The notes below the pieces were generated by a model that was not told the origin of the DNA, did no database searches, and saw nothing but the letters and a program-made list of their open reading frames with translations. A stretch of 5,819 nucleotides of DNA. It comes from Ramlibacter sp. (GTDB lineage Bacteria; Pseudomonadota; Gammaproteobacteria; Burkholderiales; Burkholderiaceae_C). The position numbers and the translations under genes were made by a program. Below, piece by piece: positions 1 through 5,555 of this stretch (the stretch's first letter is position 1; the number at the start of each line of letters is the position of its first letter). The DNA lies in the NCBI GenBank assembly GCA_026785815.1, contig JAJAZH010000105.1, forward strand, positions 1 through 5,819, in the 5' to 3' direction.

Positions 1-264
1 CTGGGCCTCGATCACCTGCTCCTTGCTGAAGGGCAGCGTCATGCGCAGGATCTTGGCGCTGTTGAACAGGCGGTCGGTGTGCTCCTGCAAGCGGAAGATG
101 GCCGTGCCGTTGACCGTGTTGTAGGCCCGCACGCCTTCGAATGCGCCGCAGCCGTAGTGCAGGGTGTGGGTCAGCACGTGGATCTTGGCGTCGCGCCACT
201 CCACCATTTCGCCGTCCATCCAGATCTTGCCGTCGCGGTCGGCCATCGAGGGAATTTCGTTCAT
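1..264 (-). CDS. ilvE: Branched-chain amino acid aminotransferase, N-terminal part (truncated by window edge)
   Basis: Reading leftward from 264 gives 88 uninterrupted codons that continue past the window edge; the full family protein is about 300 residues. The product is a fold-type IV PLP enzyme that transfers the amino group between glutamate and the 2-oxo acids of leucine, isoleucine and valine, the last step of their synthesis in the cytoplasm. The N-terminus has the family opening: IWMDGEMVEWRDAKIHV at about residues 14-30, then HTLHYGCGAFEGVRAY at 33-48 and FRLQEHTDRLFNSAKI near 57-72. This closely tracks E. coli IlvE as I remember it (HALHYGTSVFEGIR, REHMQRLHDSAKI). The PLP lysine lies outside the window. 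The start at 264 is preferred over the internal Met at 246 because an AGGA motif lies 6 nt upstream of it. D-amino acid transaminase and aminodeoxychorismate lyase share the fold, but the motif spelling favours IlvE. Confidence 0.93.
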   Translation of the reverse strand, partial: MNEIPSMADRDGKIWMDGEMVEWRDAKIHVLTHTLHYGCGAFEGVRAYNTVNGTAIFRLQEHTDRLFNSAKILRMTLPFSKEQVIEAQ

Positions 265-270
265 CGGGCT

Positions 271-276
271 TCCTTT
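271..276 (-). promoter_or_regulatory. Ribosome binding site of ilvE
   Basis: On the minus strand this reads AAAGGA, and AGGA ends 6 nt before the ATG at 264. It is the clearest Shine-Dalgarno match in the window and fixes the ilvE start. By contrast, the three genes starting at 347, 2864 and 4268 have none. Confidence 0.7.
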
Positions 277-296
277 GGAGTTTCCATTCGACTGCA

Positions 297-302
297 ATTT
301 TA
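297..302 (-). promoter_or_regulatory. Predicted -10 box of the ilvE promoter
   Basis: The minus strand reads TAAAAT here, 5 of 6 matches to the sigma-70 -10 consensus, inside a rare AT-rich patch (GCTTAAAATTGCAG). Transcription would start near 290, giving a leader of roughly 26 nt that carries the AAAGGA ribosome site. The expected -35 position (about 320-325) reads CCGGAG and is a poor match, so either the promoter is weak at -35 or it needs an activator. Confidence 0.5.
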
Positions 303-313
303 AGCCGCGCGGT

Positions 314-327
314 TCCGGGCTCCGGGC
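314..327. repeat. Tandem 7-bp direct repeat between divergent promoters
   Basis: TCCGGGC occurs twice back to back (314-320 and 321-327), inside the stretch where the -35 regions of ilvE and the peptidase gene would overlap. It could be a binding site for a regulator acting on both promoters, but a 7 bp GC-only repeat in GC-rich DNA can easily arise by chance. Confidence 0.35.
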
Positions 328-333
328 GCGGTG

Positions 334-339
334 TAAATT
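334..339 (+). promoter_or_regulatory. Predicted -10 box of the S9 peptidase gene, leaderless-type placement
   Basis: TAAATT (4 of 6 to the -10 consensus), preceded directly by TG, ends 7 nt before the ATG at 347, so a sigma-70 start would fall on or one base before the A of the start codon. No purine-rich ribosome site lies in front of that ATG. Both facts point to a leaderless or nearly leaderless mRNA. The -35 position (311-316, GGTTCC) is weak. Confidence 0.45.
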
Positions 340-346
340 GCGCCCG

Positions 347-2521
347 ATGCCCAACTTCCTGAGACTCATGGCCCTGTTCTTCATCCCCGCCGCGCTGGCG
401 GCTTGCGCGGTCCCCGGGCCCATCGAGCCCACTGCCGATCCCTACACCTGGCTCGAGGACGTGACGGGCGACCGCTCGCTGGCCTGGGTGCGCGAGCGCA
501 ACGCCGAATCGGCGCAGGTGCTGGCGGCGGGGCCGGAGTTCCCGGCGACGCGGTCGCGGCTGCTGGAGATCATGAATTCGACCGACAAGATTCCGGCGAT
601 CAGACGGATCGGCGGCCACATGTACAACCTGTGGCGCGACGACACCCACAAGCGCGGGCTCTGGCGGCGCACCAAGCTCGCCGACTACGCCAAGGCGCAG
701 CCGGCCTGGGAGTCCGTCATCGACCTCGACGCCCTGGGCCGCGCCGAAAATGAGAACTGGGTCTGGGGCGGCGCCACCTGCCTGCCCGGACCCACGCCGG
801 CGCAGCAGGACCGCTGCATGATCGCGCTGTCGCGCGGCGGCGCGGACGCAGCGGTCTACCGCGAGTTCGACCTGGCCTCCCGCTCGTTCGTCGCCGGCGG
901 CTTCGCCTTGCCGGAAGCCAAGAGCCGGGTCGAGTGGATCGACCGCGACATGCTGTTCGTGGGAACCGATTTTGGGCCGGGCAGCATGACCGAATCCGGC
1001 TACCCCCGGCTGGTGAAGGAGTGGAAGCGCGGCACGCCGCTGGCGTCGGCCAGGACGGTGCTCGAGGCGGATGTCAAGGACGTCTACACCTCCGCTCATG
1101 TGGACCCGACGCCCGGCTTCGAGCGCCGGTTCCTCAGCCGCGCCAGAGACTTCTACCGGACCGAGCTGTTCCTGCAATCGAGTGGCCAGCTGGTGCCGAT
1201 CGACAAGCCGGCGGAAGCGCTCTTCTGGGCCCATCGCCAGTGGGCCTTCCTGCAGCCGCGCAGCGCCTACACCGTCGACGGTACGACCTACGCCGCGGGT
1301 TCGCTGCTGGCGGCCGATTTCGATGCCTTCATGCGGGGCGAGCGCAAGTTCCAGGTGCTGTTCGAGCCGACGGCCACGCGGGCCCTGGTGCGGGGCGGGA
1401 TCGCCTTCACCCGGTCCCACGTGCTGTTGACCCTGCAGGACAACGTTGCCAGCCGGATCGAAGAACTGCACTACGCGAACGGCCGCTGGCAGCGGCGAGA
1501 AGTGAAGTCGCCCTTCCCCGGCCGGCTGTCGGTCACTTCGCTGAACGACCGTGCGCAGGCCGACGACGCCCTGGCCGAGTCGTACCTCGTCGACTACGAG
1601 GACTTCCTCACGCCCGCCACGCTCTATCTCGCCCGTACCGGCAGCGATCGCCCCCAGGGGCTCAAGCGCTCTCCGTCCTTCTTCGACGCGCAGGGCATGA
1701 GGGTGGAGCAGCATTTCGCCGTCAGCAAGGACGGTACCCGCGTTCCCTACTTCGTGGTACTGCCCAGGGGCGCGGTCGCCGACGGCACCAATCCGACCGT
1801 GCTTTACGGCTATGGCGGCTTCCAGATCAGCCAGCAGCCGTTCTACAGCAGCGCGTTCGGCAGCGCCTGGCTGGCGAAGGGCGGCGCCTTCGTGGTGGCC
1901 AACATCCGCGGCGGTGGCGAGTTCGGGCCCGACTGGCACACCGCCGCGATCAAGGCCAACAAGCAGCGCAGCTACGACGACTTCATCGCGGTGGCGCAGA
2001 ACCTGATCGCCCGCCGGGTCACGTCACCCAGGCACCTGGGCATGATGGGCGGCAGCAACGGCGGCCTGCTGGTCGGCGCGGTGCTGACGCAGCGGCCGGA
2101 CCTGTTCAACGCGGTGGTCTGCAAGGTGCCGCTGCTGGACATGGCGCGCTTCCACAAGCTGCTGGCGGGCGCGCGCTGGGTCGCGGAGTACGGTGACCCG
2201 GACCAGCCCGCGCAGTGGGCTTACATCTCCCGCTATTCCCCGTACCACAACGTCCGGGCCGACGTCGCTTATCCACAGGTGCTCTTCACCACCAGCACCC
2301 GCGACGACCGGGTCCATCCGGCGCATGCGCGCAAGATGGCCGCACGCATGCTGGAGCAGGGGCACCGGGTGCTGTATTACGAGAACATCGAAGGTGGCCA
2401 TGGCGGCGCGGCGGACAACGCCCAGCGCGCCAACCTGCAGGCGCTGGAATTCAGCTATCTGTGGCAGCGGCTGGGGCCGGCGGCCGCACCAACTCCCACT
2501 TCAGCAGTTTCCCGCCAATGA
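347..2521 (+). CDS. S9 family serine peptidase (prolyl oligopeptidase-like), predicted lipoprotein
   Basis: A 724-residue protein with the family order. Residues 1-20 form a lipoprotein signal (hydrophobic core at about 7-17, lipobox LAAC, Cys20). DPYTWLED at 31-38 is the S9 N-terminal signature, a beta-propeller fills about 70-420, and the alpha/beta-hydrolase domain covers about 450-710. The likely catalytic triad is Ser570 in GGSNGG (568-573), Asp653 or Asp654 in TRDDRVHP, and His685 in EGGHGG. NIRGGGEFGPDWH (519-531) is also typical. The family cleaves short peptides after proline or, in oligopeptidase B-type members, after basic residues; specificity cannot be read here. Cys20 suggests membrane anchoring, facing the periplasm or cell surface. 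The open frame extends up to 164, but that part is antisense to ilvE and would bury the signal peptide, so ATG 347 is chosen. The extra C-terminal tail after LWQRLG (about 14 residues) overlaps the convergent gene. Confidence 0.9.
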   Translation: MPNFLRLMALFFIPAALAACAVPGPIEPTADPYTWLEDVTGDRSLAWVRERNAESAQVLAAGPEFPATRSRLLEIMNSTDKIPAIRRIGGHMYNLWRDDTHKRGLWRRTKLADYAKAQPAWESVIDLDALGRAENENWVWGGATCLPGPTPAQQDRCMIALSRGGADAAVYREFDLASRSFVAGGFALPEAKSRVEWIDRDMLFVGTDFGPGSMTESGYPRLVKEWKRGTPLASARTVLEADVKDVYTSAHVDPTPGFERRFLSRARDFYRTELFLQSSGQLVPIDKPAEALFWAHRQWAFLQPRSAYTVDGTTYAAGSLLAADFDAFMRGERKFQVLFEPTATRALVRGGIAFTRSHVLLTLQDNVASRIEELHYANGRWQRREVKSPFPGRLSVTSLNDRAQADDALAESYLVDYEDFLTPATLYLARTGSDRPQGLKRSPSFFDAQGMRVEQHFAVSKDGTRVPYFVVLPRGAVADGTNPTVLYGYGGFQISQQPFYSSAFGSAWLAKGGAFVVANIRGGGEFGPDWHTAAIKANKQRSYDDFIAVAQNLIARRVTSPRHLGMMGGSNGGLLVGAVLTQRPDLFNAVVCKVPLLDMARFHKLLAGARWVAEYGDPDQPAQWAYISRYSPYHNVRADVAYPQVLFTTSTRDDRVHPAHARKMAARMLEQGHRVLYYENIEGGHGGAADNAQRANLQALEFSYLWQRLGPAAAPTPTSAVSRQ
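2451..2521. other. Convergent 3' overlap of two coding regions
   Basis: The plus-strand peptidase gene stops with TGA at 2519-2521, and the minus-strand membrane-protein gene stops with TGA (tca) at 2451-2453. The last 22-23 codons of each are therefore mutually antisense, leaving no room for an intergenic terminator. Each protein keeps its family-like core (EFSYLWQRLG; KLLKWEL) before an unstructured Pro/Ala-rich tail. Confidence 0.75.
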
Positions 2522-2864
2522 ACTCGCAGGTCACGTGCGACTCGCCAGCGTCGGTCCAGCGGTAGATTTCCGGCTGCTCGCCATCGGGCGACAGCAGATT
2601 GCCGAGCGCGCGGGTCAACGAAATCACGTGCAGCAGGTTGACACCGGGCTTGAGCTTGGCGTTGAGCATCACCGCGCTGTCGACATAGCCGATCGGCCGG
2701 TTGGCCGTGCGTCGGAGCGCCTGCATCATCCGGTTGAAGTGCAGCAGCACCCACATCACGATGCCGCCCACCACCAGAGTGACGCCGCCCCAGCCGTAGA
2801 GTTGCCAGGCAGAGGCGATCAGGACCACGCCGAACACCGGCACCAGCAGTTTCTGGTAATTCAT
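2451..2864 (-). CDS. Small membrane protein of unknown function, two predicted TM helices
   Basis: A 137-residue protein I cannot assign to a function. Two hydrophobic segments, about 6-20 (LLVPVFGVVLIASAW) and 27-42 (GVTLVVGGIVMWVLLH), are followed by a basic stretch (R45, R51, R52, R56) and a soluble C-terminal region of about 90 residues containing AVMLNAKLKPGVNLLHV (64-80) and ESHVTCEFIGGKLLKWEL (108-125). By the positive-inside rule the soluble part is probably cytoplasmic. It lies 30 bp downstream of radA on the same strand and is probably co-transcribed. From memory, similar proteins in related genomes sometimes carry the label 'glycerate kinase'; no kinase motif is visible and the length is far too short, so that name should not be used. 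The tail RPPAPAAATDS runs antisense to the end of the S9 peptidase gene. The start at 2864 is preferred because it opens directly into the first helix; no Shine-Dalgarno is visible. Confidence 0.75.
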   Translation of the reverse strand: MNYQKLLVPVFGVVLIASAWQLYGWGGVTLVVGGIVMWVLLHFNRMMQALRRTANRPIGYVDSAVMLNAKLKPGVNLLHVISLTRALGNLLSPDGEQPEIYRWTDAGESHVTCEFIGGKLLKWELVRPPAPAAATDS

Positions 2865-2871
2865 GGCGCCG

Positions 2872-2877
2872 ATTGTG
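2872..2877 (-). promoter_or_regulatory. Possible -10 box 7 nt before the small membrane protein gene
   Basis: The minus strand reads CACAAT, then CGGCGCC, then ATG. CACAAT matches 4 of 6 of the -10 consensus, and its spacing would place the transcript start at or next to the start codon. This would be an internal promoter after radA. No -35 match is visible (CTCTAG at the expected place, within the radA stop region), so the signal is weak alone; its likeness to the sites at 334 and 4275 is what makes it notable. Confidence 0.3.
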
Positions 2878-2894
2878 CCTAGGCCCGGTTGACG

Positions 2895-4268
2895 CTAGAG
2901 GCCACGCACCACGTCCATCGCTTCCTCGACCCGCTCCACCGCGTGGATGGTGAGGCCCTCGATGTCGCGCGTCCCCTTCTTGGGCGCATTGGCCTTGGGG
3001 ACGACCGCGACCGAGAAGCCGAGTTTGGCCGCTTCGCGCAACCGCTCCTGACCGCGCGGCGCCGGCCGCACTTCGCCGGCCAGGCCGACTTCGCCGAAAG
3101 CGATGAAGCCCTTGGGCAGCGGCTTGCCGCGCAGGCTGGAGGTGATGGCCAGCATCACGGCGAGGTCGGCCGCCGGCTCGCTGATGCGCACCCCGCCGAC
3201 GGCGTTGACGAACACGTCCTGGTCCAGGCAATCGACGCCGGCGTGGCGGTGCAGCACCGCCAGCAGCATCGCCAGCCGGTCCCGGTCCAGCCCGACGGAG
3301 AGCCGGCGAGGGCTCGGACCGCCGCTATCGACCAGCGCCTGGATTTCGACCAGCATCGGCCGCGTCCCTTCGAGCGTCACCATCACGCAGCTGCCGGGCA
3401 CCGGCTCGCTGTGCTGCGACAGGAAGATCGCGCTCGGGTTGGAGACGCCCTTCAAGCCCTTCTCGGTCATCGCGAACACGCCGATCTCGTTGACGGCGCC
3501 GAAGCGGTTCTTGATGGCGCGCACCAGGCGGAAGCTGGAATGGGTGTCGCCCTCGAAGTACAGCACCGTGTCCACCATGTGCTCCAGCACCCGGGGTCCC
3601 GCCAGCGCGCCCTCCTTGGTGACATGGCCGACCAGCACGATGCAGGTGCCGCCGGCCTTTGCCGCCCGCGTCAGGTGCGCCGCGCACTCGCGCACCTGCG
3701 CCACAGAACCCGGCGCGGACGTGAGCTGCTCCGAGTACATGGTCTGGATCGAGTCGATCACCGCCACCGCCGGCTGGTGGGCGGCCAGCGTCGCCAGGAT
3801 CTTCTCCAGCTGGATCTCGGCCAGCACCTTCACCTGCGATCGGTCCAGTCCGAGCCGGCGCGAACGCAGCGCGACCTGGGCGCCGGATTCCTCGCCGGTC
3901 ACGTACAGGGTCGGAACCCCGCCGCGCTGCATGCCGTCCAGCGCCTGCAGCAACAGGGTCGACTTGCCGATGCCGGGATCGCCGCCGATCAGCACCACAC
4001 CGCCTTCGACGATGCCGCCGCCCAGCACCCGGTCCAGCTCGCCGATGCCGGTCGGCGTGCGGTCGACTTCGCTGGCCTCGATGTCGGCCAGCGCCGCCAC
4101 AGCCGAAGTCCTGGCCAGCGAGGCGCACCGGTTCTTCGCGGGGGCGCTGCTCTCGGCAACGGTCTCGATCAGAGTGTTCCAGGCCTCGCACTGCGGACAA
4201 CGGCCGAGCCAGCGCGGGCTGGTGCCGCCGCACTCGGTGCAGGAGAAGCTGGTTTTTTCCTTGGCCAT
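2895..4268 (-). CDS. radA: DNA repair protein RadA (Sms), branch-migration ATPase
   Basis: A 457-residue protein, close to the 460 of E. coli RadA, with every family landmark. A C4 zinc finger uses C10, C13, C24 and C27. A RecA-type ATPase core carries Walker A GGDPGIGKST (95-104) and Walker B VAVIDS (168-173). The RadA-specific KNRFG motif is at 253-257. A Lon-protease-like C-terminal domain covers about 290-457; at the usual Lon catalytic serine site it has SEPAAD (363-368), so it is not a protease. RadA acts in the cytoplasm as a hexameric DNA-driven motor that extends heteroduplex at RecA-made joints and helps process recombination and stalled-fork intermediates. The frame is open up to 4388, but ATG 4268 places the zinc finger at the normal distance from the N-terminus. 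It is divergent from hpaR and 30 bp upstream of the membrane-protein gene. Confidence 0.97.
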   Translation of the reverse strand: MAKEKTSFSCTECGGTSPRWLGRCPQCEAWNTLIETVAESSAPAKNRCASLARTSAVAALADIEASEVDRTPTGIGELDRVLGGGIVEGGVVLIGGDPGIGKSTLLLQALDGMQRGGVPTLYVTGEESGAQVALRSRRLGLDRSQVKVLAEIQLEKILATLAAHQPAVAVIDSIQTMYSEQLTSAPGSVAQVRECAAHLTRAAKAGGTCIVLVGHVTKEGALAGPRVLEHMVDTVLYFEGDTHSSFRLVRAIKNRFGAVNEIGVFAMTEKGLKGVSNPSAIFLSQHSEPVPGSCVMVTLEGTRPMLVEIQALVDSGGPSPRRLSVGLDRDRLAMLLAVLHRHAGVDCLDQDVFVNAVGGVRISEPAADLAVMLAITSSLRGKPLPKGFIAFGEVGLAGEVRPAPRGQERLREAAKLGFSVAVVPKANAPKKGTRDIEGLTIHAVERVEEAMDVVRGL

Positions 4269-4274
4269 GGCGCC

Positions 4275-4280
4275 AGTGTA
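4275..4280 (-). promoter_or_regulatory. Predicted -10 box of radA, leaderless-type placement
   Basis: The minus strand reads TACACT (4 of 6 to the -10 consensus), then GGCGCC, then the radA ATG at 4268. The 6 nt spacer places the likely transcript start on the A of the ATG. There is no Shine-Dalgarno in front of the start, and the expected -35 (4298-4303, ATCAGC) is poor. Confidence 0.4.
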
Positions 4281-4316
4281 GGCAGTGCGCGGCGGCGGCT
4301 GATGGAGCTGGACCAA

Positions 4317-4331
4317 CGCGGCTGAGCCGCG
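4317..4331. repeat. Short GC hairpin in the radA-hpaR intergenic region
   Basis: CGCGGC, loop TGA, GCCGCG: a perfect 6 bp inverted repeat with a 3 nt loop. No T-run follows on either strand, so it does not look like an intrinsic terminator. It lies upstream of both promoters and may be a minor protein site or nothing. Confidence 0.3.
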
Positions 4332-4378
4332 GTGTCCTGAAGCAGGCCGGAGTGTCCCTGCTGGTGGGAGAACCCCGG

Positions 4379-4409
4379 TTGACGCCACACTCGGCTCATT
4401 TAATATATT
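4379..4409 (+). promoter_or_regulatory. Predicted hpaR-hpaG promoter
   Basis: TTGACG at 4379-4384 matches 5 of 6 of the -35 consensus. The paired -10 is either TAATAT (4401-4406, 16 bp spacer) or TATATT (4404-4409, better match but 19 bp spacer). Transcription would begin near 4413-4416, giving a leader of roughly 30 nt to the hpaR ATG. The -10 lies wholly inside the palindrome at 4398-4413, so a bound repressor would exclude RNA polymerase. Confidence 0.55.
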
Positions 4410-4413
4410 AAAT
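4398..4413. promoter_or_regulatory. 16-bp perfect palindrome, probable HpaR operator
   Basis: ATTTAATATATTAAAT equals its own reverse complement over all 16 bases, with scattered further pairing outside (4396/4415, 4394/4417, 4392/4419). It is entirely A/T in very GC-rich surroundings, lies 33 bp before the MarR-type hpaR gene and covers the predicted -10. MarR-family dimers bind AT-rich inverted repeats of about this length, usually in their own promoter, so negative autoregulation of the hpa operon is the simplest reading. That HpaR itself binds here is inference. Confidence 0.65.
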
Positions 4414-4446
4414 AATCAGTGCGACCCCTCCAGCCATCGATCCGCC

Positions 4447-4878
4447 ATGAGTCCGACCTTCGTCCACCGCAACCTGCCGCGCCTGCTGCTGCAAGCGCGC
4501 GAATCGGTGATGGCCCACACCCGGCCCAGCCTGCGCGAGCACGGCTTGTCGGACCAGCAATGGCGGGTGCTGCGGGTGCTGGGCGAGCACGGCACGGTGG
4601 AGACGGGACGGGTCGCCCGCGAAGCTTTCATCCTCGGGCCCAGCCTGACGGGCGTGTTGGCGCGGATGGAGCGAGACGGGCTGGTGCGGCGTGCCAAGGA
4701 TCCGGGCGACCAGCGGCGCAGCGTCGTCGAGGCCACGTCCAGAGGCCTGGAGCTGGTGGAGAAACTGTCGCTGACGATCGAGGCCCATTACGGCTGGATG
4801 GAAAAGTCGCTGGGCAAGCAGAAATTGGCCGAGCTCTACGTGCTGCTCGACGCTGTGATCGAACTGGAACGAACGTGA
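4447..4878 (+). CDS. hpaR: Homoprotocatechuate degradation operon regulator, MarR family
   Basis: A 143-residue winged-helix dimer-type repressor, close to the roughly 148 residues of E. coli HpaR. The opening FVHRNLPRLLLQARE and REHGLSDQQWRVLRVLGEHG (30-49) are typical of HpaR within MarR. The helix-turn-helix covers about 50-80, with the recognition helix near GPSLTGVLARMERDG (64-78). The wing contains DPGDQRR (85-91), whose Asp and Arg residues are the usual minor-groove contacts, and long helices at 97-142 form the dimer interface. It should repress the meta-cleavage genes and release DNA when the aromatic acid (4-hydroxyphenylacetate or homoprotocatechuate) binds. The stop overlaps the hpaG1 start (GTGA), so it is the first gene of the operon. 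The ATG lacks a good ribosome site but gives the family N-terminus. The neighbouring hpaG genes make the HpaR call stronger than generic MarR. Confidence 0.9.
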   Translation: MSPTFVHRNLPRLLLQARESVMAHTRPSLREHGLSDQQWRVLRVLGEHGTVETGRVAREAFILGPSLTGVLARMERDGLVRRAKDPGDQRRSVVEATSRGLELVEKLSLTIEAHYGWMEKSLGKQKLAELYVLLDAVIELERT

Positions 4879-5555
4879 ATGCACTGACCGGCGCCGCAGC
4901 GCCAGCCCCGAGCCGGGGTGCCCTTTTCAATGGAATGGTCTACGGCACGCTGCTGAATTTCCGCAGCGAAGCCGAGGCCTGGGCGCCGAAAATGAACGAG
5001 GCGCCGTACAAGACGCCGCCGAAAGCCCCGGTGCTGTACATCAAACCGGCGAATACCTGGAGCCCCGACGGCGCCAGGATCCCGGTGCCGGCCAACGCGC
5101 CGCAGGTCGAGATCGGCGCCACCATCGCGATGGTGATGAAAGCGCCTGGCCAGGTCGCCGGCTGGCGGCTGATGAACGACCTGTCGCTGCCGCACGCCAG
5201 CCTGTTCCGGCCGCCGGTGAAGTTCAAGTGCCTGGACGGCTTCCTCGGCATCGGCAGCATGCAGGTCGCCGACGGCGCCGCTGTCGATCCCTCGACCTTC
5301 ACCCTGGAACTGCGCATCAATGGCGAACTGAAGCAGACGGTTCGCTTCAGCGAGCTGGTGCGCGATGCGAAGCAACTGCTGGCCGACGTGTCGGAGTTCA
5401 TGACGCTCGGCGCCGGCGACGCGCTGATGCTCGGGTGCGACGTCCTGAAGGAAGGCGGCCGGCCGCTGGCCAAGGTCGGCGACCGCATCGACATCAGTGC
5501 GCCGGGCTTTGGTACGCTGACCAACACACTGGTGGCAGAGGCTGAATTTTCATGA
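4875..5555 (+). CDS. hpaG1: 4-hydroxyphenylacetate degradation isomerase/decarboxylase, N-terminal-type subunit (HpaG1)
   Basis: A 226-residue FAH-fold protein corresponding to the N-terminal half of E. coli HpaG/HpcE. Shared features: VYGTLLNFR (22-30), PYKTPPKAPVLYIKPANTW (44-62), NDLSLP (101-106), FRPPVKFKCLDGF (111-123), SEFMTLGAGDALMLG (173-187) and the closing GDRIDISAPGFGTL. The assigned role is isomerisation of 2-hydroxyhepta-2,4-dienedioate to 2-oxohept-3-enedioate in homoprotocatechuate meta-cleavage, in the cytoplasm. At the place where catalytic FAH domains have the metal-binding ExE, this protein has Gly-Ala-Thr (81-83); Asp102 of the third ligand position is kept. The start is taken as GTG 4875, overlapping the hpaR stop by 4 bp; the next in-frame ATG is 4935 (residue 21), just before the conserved VYGTLLNFR, so about 20 residues of Ala/Pro-rich leader are uncertain. 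Confidence 0.88.
   Translation: MNALTGAAAPAPSRGALFNGMVYGTLLNFRSEAEAWAPKMNEAPYKTPPKAPVLYIKPANTWSPDGARIPVPANAPQVEIGATIAMVMKAPGQVAGWRLMNDLSLPHASLFRPPVKFKCLDGFLGIGSMQVADGAAVDPSTFTLELRINGELKQTVRFSELVRDAKQLLADVSEFMTLGAGDALMLGCDVLKEGGRPLAKVGDRIDISAPGFGTLTNTLVAEAEFS
5537..5541 (+). promoter_or_regulatory. Ribosome binding site of hpaG2
   Basis: AGAGG lies inside the end of hpaG1, 10 nt before the ATG at 5552. The spacing is a little long but usable, and the ATGA overlap allows translational coupling as well. Confidence 0.45.

Noticed and set aside
164..346. Upstream extension of the S9 peptidase to an ATG at 164
   Set aside because: The extra 61 codons are antisense to the ilvE start and would bury a well-formed lipoprotein signal ending in LAAC.
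934..2196. 420-codon plus-strand frame inside the peptidase gene
   Set aside because: It is an alternative frame of a gene with an intact catalytic triad; its translation is low-complexity Arg/Gly/Ala/Pro-rich.
2877..2884. GCCTAGGC palindrome between radA and the small membrane protein gene
   Set aside because: Eight bases with no loop and no T-run; too short to call a terminator or operator.
2889..4325. Long plus-strand open frames opposite radA (478 and 392 codons)
   Set aside because: They are antisense to a complete, motif-perfect RadA. Their translations are rich in His/Arg/Gln or Ser/Arg without domain features, as expected from GC-rich shadow frames.
2884..4385. 12-bp direct repeat CCCGGTTGACGC at 2884-2895 and 4374-4385, flanking radA
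   Set aside because: In a window this size about one 12 bp repeat is expected by chance, more at high GC. There are no terminal inverted repeats or mobility genes, so it is not evidence of insertion; the second copy includes the hpaR -35.
4269..4388. RadA start at 4388, adding 40 residues
   Set aside because: The added part has no family resemblance; ATG 4268 puts the C4 zinc finger at the usual position and gives the usual length.
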